From: Alphaproteobacteria bacterium
GTDB lineage: Bacteria > Pseudomonadota > Alphaproteobacteria > Sphingomonadales > Sphingomonadaceae
NCBI GenBank assembly: GCA_018830415.1
Contig: JAHJSJ010000081.1
Coordinates: 1-10,616, forward strand
Reading direction: 5' to 3'
DNA: 10,616 nucleotides
Below are positions 5,169-10,616 of the stretch, in pieces. The position numbers and the translations under genes are program-made. Every line of letters begins with the position of its first letter. Within the stretch, counting starts at the first letter, position 1. The notes below the pieces were generated by a model. That model was not told the origin of the DNA. It searched no databases and saw only the letters and a list, made by a program, of their open reading frames with translations.

Positions 5169-7802
5169 ATGCGAATTCGTGCTTTGCTGCTTGCCAGCCT
5201 CGTCATGCCTGCTGCTCCCGCCTTTGCGCAGGATACCGACACCGCCGTTCAAGACGCCGGGCAGGCGATCATCGTCACCGGTTCGCGCCGGGCTGACCGC
5301 ACCGTTGGGGACAGCGCGGTGCCGATCGATGTGATTTCCGCCGAACAGCTCAGCAATTCCGGCTTCACCGAAACCACGCGTCTGCTGCGCGATCTGGTGC
5401 CCAGCCTCAATTTCCCGCAGCCGTCGGTTACCGATGGCACCGATGTAATCCGCCCGGCAACCCTGCGCGGGCTGGGCGCGGATCAGACGCTGGTGTTGAT
5501 CAATGGCAAGCGTCGCCATGCTTCTGCCCTGCTCAACATCAATGGTTCGGTCGGGCGCGGCACGCAGGCGGTGGACATCAACTTCATCCCCTCCTCCGCG
5601 ATCCGCCAGGTCGAAGTGCTGCGTGACGGCGCGGCGGCGCAATATGGCTCGGATGCGATTGCAGGGGTGATCAATTTCCAGCTGAATAACGCCAGCCAGG
5701 GCGCAACCTTCAGCGCGACCTATGGCGGCTACATCACTTCGATTGAAGGGGTGAACCAGATTGACGGGCTGGCGCTGGATAGCAACGGTCAGCCTACCTT
5801 GGCACCGGACGGCACGCTGGCGGTCAATGATACCGGGCGCAACCGGAGCGTCGAAGATGGCGGCGTGCTGACGCTGGCGTCCAATTTCGGCCTACCGCTG
5901 GGCGAAAATGGCTTTCTCAACCTGACGGCGGAATATCGTGACCGCAACTCAACCAACCGCACAGGCTTTGATCGCCGCCCGCAATTCAATGTGGTCGGCG
6001 GGGTGTTTGACCCGCGCGAGCTGACGTTTGACCGCCTGTCGCACCGGTTCGGCGATGCCAAGACCGAAGATTTCTCGCTGTTCGCCAATGCGGGCATTGA
6101 GTTGAACGAGCAGGTCAACCTCTATGTCTTTGGCGGCTATGGCGAACGCGATGGCAATTCTGCCGGATTTTTCCGCAGACCATCGGATACGCGCAATGTG
6201 CCGGCCATTTTCCCTGACGGGTTCCTGCCTGAAATTGACACGCAGACGACCGACTGGGCGATTACCGGCGGCGTGCGCGGCGAAGTGAGCGGCTGGAATT
6301 ATGACCTGTCGACGCAGTATGGCCGGAACGAGGTCGACTTTGAGATTCTGAATACGCTCAACGCATCGCTCGGCGCGGCCAGCCCGACGGAATTTGATGC
6401 AGGTGGTCTGGAATACACCCAATGGGTCAGCAATTTCGATGTCAGCCGCGATATCGCAGGCCTGTTCCAACGCACAACGCTGGCCCTGGGGCTCGAATAC
6501 CGGCGGGAAACCTTTCAGTTAAGCGCCGGTGAACCTGACAGCTTCCGCTTTGGCGGCGTTACCATAAACCAGAACAATCCGCTCAATTCCAGCACCGCAG
6601 GCGCTGCGCCCGGTAGCCAGGTGTTCCCCGGCTTCCAGCCGACCATCGGCGGGGTATCGGTGGTGGACGGCAATGCCCGCAACAACGTTTCTGCCTATGC
6701 CGAACTCGACATCGACGTGATCGAGCAATGGAACGTCCAGCTGGCGGGTCGCTACGAAGATTATTCGGATTTCGGCAGCGACTGGAACGGGAAGATCGCA
6801 ACCCGGTTCGAAGCGACCGATTGGCTGGCGCTGCGCGGTGCGGTTTCCACCGGTTTCCGCGCGCCGGGCGTGGCCCAGCAGTTCTTCGCCGCTGCGGCTA
6901 CCAATAATGTGAACGGTGTGCTGGTGGATGCGGTGACGTTGCCGGTCGGCAACCCGGTGGCACAGGCGCTGGGTTCTACTCCTCTGAAGGCCGAAACTGC
7001 TGTCAACTGGTCGGTCGGCGCGGTGTTCAACCCGATCCCGCGGTTCAACCTGACCGTCGACTGGTTCCAGATCAATATCGATGATCGGATCGTGCTGACC
7101 GAAAACCTGACGGCGTCGCGTGATGCTGCCGGCAACCCCAGCGGCAATCCCACGCAGCAAGCGATCGCGCAGATCCTGAATGATGCCGGGTTCAACACGA
7201 TTTCGGCCGCGCGGTTCTTCATCAACGGGGTCGACACGCGCACGCGCGGGATTGACGCGATCGCCACCTATCGCATGGATATTGGCGATGAGGGCAAGCT
7301 CAATCTGACCGCAGGCTATAACTGGACGCAAAACCGCATCACCGCGCGCAATGATACGCCCGGCGCGCTAAACCAAGTGCCGGGGATCGAACTGTTCGGG
7401 CGGCAGGAATCGCTGCGGATCGAACAGGGCCAACCACGCAATCGGGCGAATCTCGGGCTGGATTATTCGCAGAACTGGCTCGGGTTTACGCTGCGCGGCA
7501 ACCGTTACGGACGGGTGCTGGCGGCGGGCGGCAGCGAGTTTACCGATCTGAACATCGAATCGGCCTGGGTGGTAGATGCTGAAATCCGGGCGGAAGCGGT
7601 CAACGGGCTGGAGTTTGCGGTGGGCTCGAACAACCTGTTCGACAAATTCCCGACCAACCTGCCGACCGGCGTGGGCGTTGATCCCGACACCGGCAACCCG
7701 CGCAACAATTCAGCGAACAATTTCTTCCTGCCGTTTTCCAGCTTTTCACCGTTCGGGTTCAATGGCCGGTTTGTCTATGGCCGGGTGAGCTACCGGTTCT
7801 AG
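5169..7802 (+). CDS. TonB-dependent outer-membrane receptor
   Basis: An 877-residue outer-membrane active transporter energised by TonB-ExbBD. The ATG at 5169 is chosen because it starts a clean signal peptide (M-R-I-R, hydrophobic core, A-P-A-F-A cleaved before Gln21) and has AGGGG 5 nt upstream; an earlier in-frame ATG would bury the signal peptide. A TonB-box-like A-I-I-V-T-G-S-R lies at 33-40. The plug spans about 34-172, with L-R-G-L-G-A-D-Q-T-L-V-L-I-N-G-K-R (99-115), V-E-V-L-R-D-G-A-A-A-Q and Y-G-S-D-A-I-A-G-V-I-N-F (159-170). The barrel follows and ends in the OMP signature Y-G-R-V-S-Y-R-F with terminal Phe. The reading frame is intact and of normal length for this large sphingomonad-type class. 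The substrate cannot be read from the sequence; the LacI-type palindrome upstream would suit a sugar or other small organic ligand rather than iron. Adjacent catabolic genes make an organic substrate plausible. Confidence 0.92.
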   Translation: MRIRALLLASLVMPAAPAFAQDTDTAVQDAGQAIIVTGSRRADRTVGDSAVPIDVISAEQLSNSGFTETTRLLRDLVPSLNFPQPSVTDGTDVIRPATLRGLGADQTLVLINGKRRHASALLNINGSVGRGTQAVDINFIPSSAIRQVEVLRDGAAAQYGSDAIAGVINFQLNNASQGATFSATYGGYITSIEGVNQIDGLALDSNGQPTLAPDGTLAVNDTGRNRSVEDGGVLTLASNFGLPLGENGFLNLTAEYRDRNSTNRTGFDRRPQFNVVGGVFDPRELTFDRLSHRFGDAKTEDFSLFANAGIELNEQVNLYVFGGYGERDGNSAGFFRRPSDTRNVPAIFPDGFLPEIDTQTTDWAITGGVRGEVSGWNYDLSTQYGRNEVDFEILNTLNASLGAASPTEFDAGGLEYTQWVSNFDVSRDIAGLFQRTTLALGLEYRRETFQLSAGEPDSFRFGGVTINQNNPLNSSTAGAAPGSQVFPGFQPTIGGVSVVDGNARNNVSAYAELDIDVIEQWNVQLAGRYEDYSDFGSDWNGKIATRFEATDWLALRGAVSTGFRAPGVAQQFFAAAATNNVNGVLVDAVTLPVGNPVAQALGSTPLKAETAVNWSVGAVFNPIPRFNLTVDWFQINIDDRIVLTENLTASRDAAGNPSGNPTQQAIAQILNDAGFNTISAARFFINGVDTRTRGIDAIATYRMDIGDEGKLNLTAGYNWTQNRITARNDTPGALNQVPGIELFGRQESLRIEQGQPRNRANLGLDYSQNWLGFTLRGNRYGRVLAAGGSEFTDLNIESAWVVDAEIRAEAVNGLEFAVGSNNLFDKFPTNLPTGVGVDPDTGNPRNNSANNFFLPFSSFSPFGFNGRFVYGRVSYRF

Positions 7803-7823
7803 GGCGGTTTTGCGGTCTGGCAC

Positions 7824-7930
7824 TTGGCCAGTCCAACGTAGGGCGAGAAAGAAGTGAAACCAAAGGTCGACGAGTCGGACTCCTCGGCCTTTGGTTATGC
7901 CTGCGAACCAAGCTGGCCAATCCGGACTGG
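7824..7930. repeat. Nested inverted repeats around the post-receptor hairpin
   Basis: Outside the hairpin two further perfect inverted repeats nest: TTGGCCAG (7824-7831) with CTGGCCAA (7913-7920), and CCAGTCC (7828-7834) with GGACTGG (7924-7930). The two overlap, so they are alternatives rather than one continuous stem. Together with the central hairpin they give the receptor-porin gap (7803-7966) a symmetrical structure. No transposase or target-site duplication was recognised. Confidence 0.5.
7858..7896. terminator. Strong hairpin after the TonB receptor, probable terminator
   Basis: AACCAAAGG (7858-7866) and CCTTTGGTT (7888-7896) form a perfect 9-bp stem. It continues inward through a G-U pair, three more pairs, one mismatch and a GAGT/ACTC tip with a 3-nt loop, about 17 pairs in total. 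It lies 55 nt after the receptor stop. The plus strand has only a short T-rich end (TTTGGTTAT); on the minus strand the hairpin is followed by a T-rich tract (TTTCACTTCTTTC). A terminator role is likely but not of textbook form. Confidence 0.5.
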
Positions 7931-7933
7931 TCA

Positions 7934-7957
7934 TATTTGTCACAAGGATGACATATA
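7934..7957 (+). promoter_or_regulatory. Dyad resembling a Pho box just upstream of the broken porin
   Basis: TTGTCAC (7937-7943) and ATGACAT (7948-7954) are spaced 11 bp apart, like the two 7-bp halves of a Pho box (CTGTCAT-N4-CTGTCAY), matching at 6 and 5 positions. The same bases can be read as a palindrome, TGTCA-N6-TGACA, extended by TAT/ATA on the flanks. OprO/OprP porins are classic PhoB targets, which favours the first reading. It sits only 12 nt before the remaining ATG, too close for a normal promoter plus leader, which suggests lost DNA between them. Confidence 0.35.
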
Positions 7958-7966
7958 AACGCAATA

Positions 7967-9375
7967 ATGGCGGCAGGTGCCCATGCGCCGGTGCTGGCTC
8001 AATCCAACGCTGCTGCCGAAGCGGGCGAGGCCGATCAGGCCCGAACCATTGCCGATCTTCAGCGCCAGATTGATGAATTGAAGGCGGTGGTCGAACAGTT
8101 GCAGGCGGCCCGAAGCGAGCCTGCCCCAGCGGCGGTATCCGCTCCGCCGCCGCAGCTAGCAGATCAGGCTCAACGCGGGGTGGTTGTGGCGCAGGCCGAG
8201 CCCTCCGTCAGCCCCGCTGCCCCCAAGCGCAAGGCCGGTACGAAAAGCTGTCCCTGCGCGGTTACACCCAGATGCGGATGAACCAGATCGTTTCCGGCGA
8301 TTCGACCGCGCCCGCAGGCGTTTCGCGGCTGCGCACGATCGGCGACAGCGGTGTTCGGGACAACAGCAATTTCGGTCTGCGCCGCGTGCGCCTTGCAGTG
8401 CAGGGCGACGTCAATGAATTCGTCTCGATCTACCTCCAGCCAGATTTTGCCGTCGCGGTGTCGAACCAGACTGCGGGCGAGCGGCGCGAGGGATTTGTGC
8501 AGCTGCGCGATGCCTATGCCGACGTGTTTCCGACCGGCGACAAAAGCTTCCGCATCCGGCTCGGCCAATCGAAGGTGCCGTTCGGATGGGAAAACATGCA
8601 GTCATCCTCCAACCGCCTTGCGCTTGACCGGTCGGACGGGATCAACAGCGCCGTGCCGGGGGAGCGTGATACGGGCATCGCGGCCTATTATACCCCTTCG
8701 CAGGTGCGCAAGATCTGGGACCGGCTTTCCTCCGACGGGCAGAAACTTTTCGGCAATTATGGTGCGTTCGGGCTGGGCGTGTTCAACGGGCAGGGTATCA
8801 ACCGCACCGAAACCAATGACAGCGTGATGACCGTCGCACTGGCAACCTGGCCGTTTGAACTCGATGGCCTCGGCCTTGATGGGCAGGTGCTGGAACTGGG
8901 CGGATCGGCGATCCGCAACCGCTTCAACCCCGAATTGCGCAGCGGCGGGGTCAGCCCGGTCAGTTTCAAGGACAACCGCGCCGGGGTGCACGCGGTCCTT
9001 TACCCGCAGCCCATCGGCTTTCAGGCCGAATGGAACTGGGGCACCGGGCCGGAATTTGATCCGCTGACCTCGCAGATTGAACAACGCTCGCTCAATGGCG
9101 GCTATGTCCAGGCGATGGGGCGGGTCAAGCAGTCCCCGCTCGGCCCGTTTTATCCGTTCGCGCGGTGGCAATATTATCGCGGCGGTTTCAAGGGGGCGAC
9201 CAATGCCCCCCGGCTGGAAACCGAGGAGCTGGAGCTTGGCCTTGAATTCCTGCCGACACCCGCGCTGGAACTGACCGCGACCTATGGCTGGGCATCGCGC
9301 AAGGAAGCCGACGAACGCCGCTTAGGGCAGGCCGACGGGCAGATCCTGCGGTTGCAGGCGCAGTGGAATTACTAG
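7967..9375 (+). pseudogene. OprO/OprP-type porin, apparent pseudogene (truncated signal peptide and frameshift)
   Basis: The two pieces together make one phosphate-selective-type porin of about 470 residues, the usual family length. The first piece (7967-8281) opens with M-A-A-G-A-H-A-P-V-L-A-Q, which looks like only the tail of a signal peptide. It continues with a coiled-coil stretch (R-T-I-A-D-L-Q-R-Q-I-D-E-L-K-A-V-V-E-Q-L-Q) and a Pro/Ala linker. At about 8237-8239 the frame must shift by -1: after K-A-G the other frame continues Y-E-K-L-S-L-R-G-Y-T-Q-M-R, the normal start of the barrel, and stays open to 9375. The end L-R-L-Q-A-Q-W-N-Y is a typical porin C-terminus. A single lost G (ccgg for ccggg) would explain the shift. 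No ribosome site precedes 7967, and an in-frame TGA at 7949 bars an upstream start. Both lesions suggest decay; a sequencing error could explain the frameshift but not the missing signal sequence. Confidence 0.75.
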
Positions 9376-9394
9376 GATGATCCGCTAGGCCGCA

Positions 9395-10616
9395 TCAGCC
9401 GCGACCCTTGGGCTTGGGCCTGGGCTTTGGCCGGCCATGCGCGGGGGCGTGGGGCTTTGGCTGAGCGCCCGCATGGGGCTTGGGCTTGAACGGACGCGCC
9501 GGCGCGGGGCCGTTGGGTTTGCCGCGCCGGGCATTTTCGCGCGCGGCCATGCGCGGCGGTTCGGTGGACGGGGCAATCGCGACATAGCCGCCGTCCTCCT
9601 CGTTGCCGGCGGTTGCAACAATCGCTTCGGCAAATTTGCCCACAATCGCGCGCGGCACCTGGAAAAAAGTTTCCTGCTGGCCGATGCGGATCGCGCCGAT
9701 TTCGTTGCGGGTGATGTGGCCGCGGCGGCAGATCAGCGGCATCACCCAGCGCGGATCGGCGTTCTGGCGGCGGCCGATATCCATCTTGAACCACACCGTA
9801 TCTTCAAATCCGGGGCGGTGTTTATCCTGATGCGCGCTGCGCTGCGCTTCGACCGAAGCGGCGAGCAGTTCTTCGGGTTCGGGCATCGTTGCACGGTGCG
9901 CCTGCACCAGCATCGCGGCGATTTCCTGCGGGGTGCGCTGGCTGAGCAGCTTGTCCGCCAGATCGCGATCAGCATCGGTGGCGGTGATCGGCTGCATCAG
10001 CTTTTCCAGCAGCCGCACCCGGTCGGCCGCGATGATCGCATCACGATCGGGCGCGGTGGTCCATTCGGCGTTGATCTTGGCATGGCGCAGCATCGATTCG
10101 ATCCGCTTGCGGCGCGGGTAGGGCACGATGATGACCGCCACGCCTTTTTTGCCCGCGCGCCCGGTGCGGCCCGAACGGTGCTGCAAGGTTTCGGCATCGC
10201 GCGGAATTTCGACATGGATGACCAGGCTGAGCGACGGCAGATCGATCCCGCGTGCGGCCACATCGGTCGCCACGCAGACGCGGGCGCGGCGATCACGCAG
10301 CGCCTGCAACGCCTGATTGCGTTCCTGCTGCGAATGTTCGCCCGACAGTGCGACAACGCCAAACCCGCGTTCCTGCAAGGTGGCGTGGAGGTGGCGCACG
10401 TTTTCCCGCGTCGCACAGAACAACATTGCGGTTTCCGCCTCGTGGAAACGCAGCAGGTTGACCACCGCGTTTTCAATCTCTGACGGTGAAACGGTGACCG
10501 CCTGATAGGCAATATCGCCATGCCCGCGTTCGCTGCCGGCGGTGGAGATGCGCAGGGCGTTCTTCTGGTAACGCCGGGCCAGTGCCTCGATCGGGCGCGG
10601 CATGGTTGCCGAAAAC
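9395..10616 (-). CDS. DEAD-box RNA helicase with DbpA-type RNA-binding domain, N-terminus outside window
   Basis: An ATP-dependent RNA helicase of the DeaD/CsdA-DbpA group, acting in ribosome assembly and RNA remodelling, often in the cold. The visible part starts at motif III (F-S-A-T-M-P, at the window edge), so motifs Q, I, Ia, Ib and II lie outside. Numbering from the Met at 10603, helicase domain 2 has motif IV (A-M-L-F-C-A-T, 59-65), motif V (V-A-T-D-V-A-A-R-G-I-D, 111-121) and motif VI (H-R-S-G-R-T-G-R-A-G, 142-151). Residues about 268-345 form a DbpA RNA-binding domain (W-F-K-M-D-I-G-R-R...P-L-I-C-R-R-G-H-I-T). The last about 50 residues are a basic Pro/Lys/Arg/Ala tail, probably an unstructured RNA-binding extension. 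It converges on the broken porin with 19 nt between stops and shows no functional link to its neighbours. Confidence 0.93.
   Translation of the reverse strand, partial: FSATMPRPIEALARRYQKNALRISTAGSERGHGDIAYQAVTVSPSEIENAVVNLLRFHEAETAMLFCATRENVRHLHATLQERGFGVVALSGEHSQQERNQALQALRDRRARVCVATDVAARGIDLPSLSLVIHVEIPRDAETLQHRSGRTGRAGKKGVAVIIVPYPRRKRIESMLRHAKINAEWTTAPDRDAIIAADRVRLLEKLMQPITATDADRDLADKLLSQRTPQEIAAMLVQAHRATMPEPEELLAASVEAQRSAHQDKHRPGFEDTVWFKMDIGRRQNADPRWVMPLICRRGHITRNEIGAIRIGQQETFFQVPRAIVGKFAEAIVATAGNEEDGGYVAIAPSTEPPRMAARENARRGKPNGPAPARPFKPKPHAGAQPKPHAPAHGRPKPRPKPKGRG

Noticed and set aside
8237..8248. Programmed -1 frameshift joining the two porin pieces.
   Set aside because: The only slippery run is A4 in cgaaaag, with no heptamer. 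The family-like residues Y-E precede it in the -1 frame, so the shift must lie earlier. Mutation or sequencing error is simpler.
9437..10483. Plus-strand ORF of 348 residues antisense to the helicase.
   Set aside because: The minus strand carries unmistakable helicase motifs; the plus frame is an Arg/Ala/Gly-rich shadow.

Overview
The window is high-GC DNA with alphaproteobacterial gene content. An NrsF-type anti-sigma factor, a large outer-membrane receptor of the type common in sphingomonads, paired acyl-CoA dehydrogenases and a DbpA-tailed DEAD-box helicase together suggest the order Sphingomonadales (Erythrobacter/Porphyrobacter/Novosphingobium-like). That assignment is inference from gene content only.

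Layout. (1) 1-253, plus: the C-terminal end of an NrsF (DUF1109) membrane anti-sigma factor, cut by the window edge. (2) 1280-267, minus, convergent with nrsF: a two-gene unit made of a 92-residue signal-peptide protein built on eight C-A-A-A-(G/D) steps (12 cysteines in all), then a 216-residue His-rich protein of unknown function. About 160 nt upstream of the peptide is a near-perfect match to an ECF promoter of the SigF type (GTAACC-N16-CGAA). The partner of NrsF is a SigF-type ECF sigma factor, so the simplest reading is a SigF/NrsF-controlled, probably metal- or redox-responsive, cysteine-rich exported peptide system. This is the most interesting part of the window. (3) 1688-4968, plus: a tight three-gene operon with two subunits of a heteromeric acyl-CoA dehydrogenase (PimC/PimD-like) and a DUF1295 membrane protein related to steroid 5-alpha-reductases. 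(4) 5169-7802, plus: a TonB-dependent outer-membrane receptor, preceded by a perfect 10-bp LacI/PurR-type palindrome. (5) 7803-7966: a strong hairpin inside nested inverted repeats, then a Pho-box-like dyad. (6) 7967-9375, plus: an OprO/OprP-type porin that looks broken, lacking most of its signal peptide and carrying a -1 frameshift near 8237-8239. (7) 10616-9395, minus, convergent with the porin: the C-terminal two thirds of a DEAD-box RNA helicase with a DbpA-type RNA-binding domain and a basic Pro/Lys tail.

How they fit together. The acyl-CoA dehydrogenase operon, the TonB receptor and the porin remnant are consistent with uptake and beta-oxidation of an organic substrate, but no substrate can be read from the sequence. 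The helicase is a housekeeping or cold-adaptation gene unrelated to its neighbours. No tRNA, rRNA, CRISPR array, transposase or integrase was seen.
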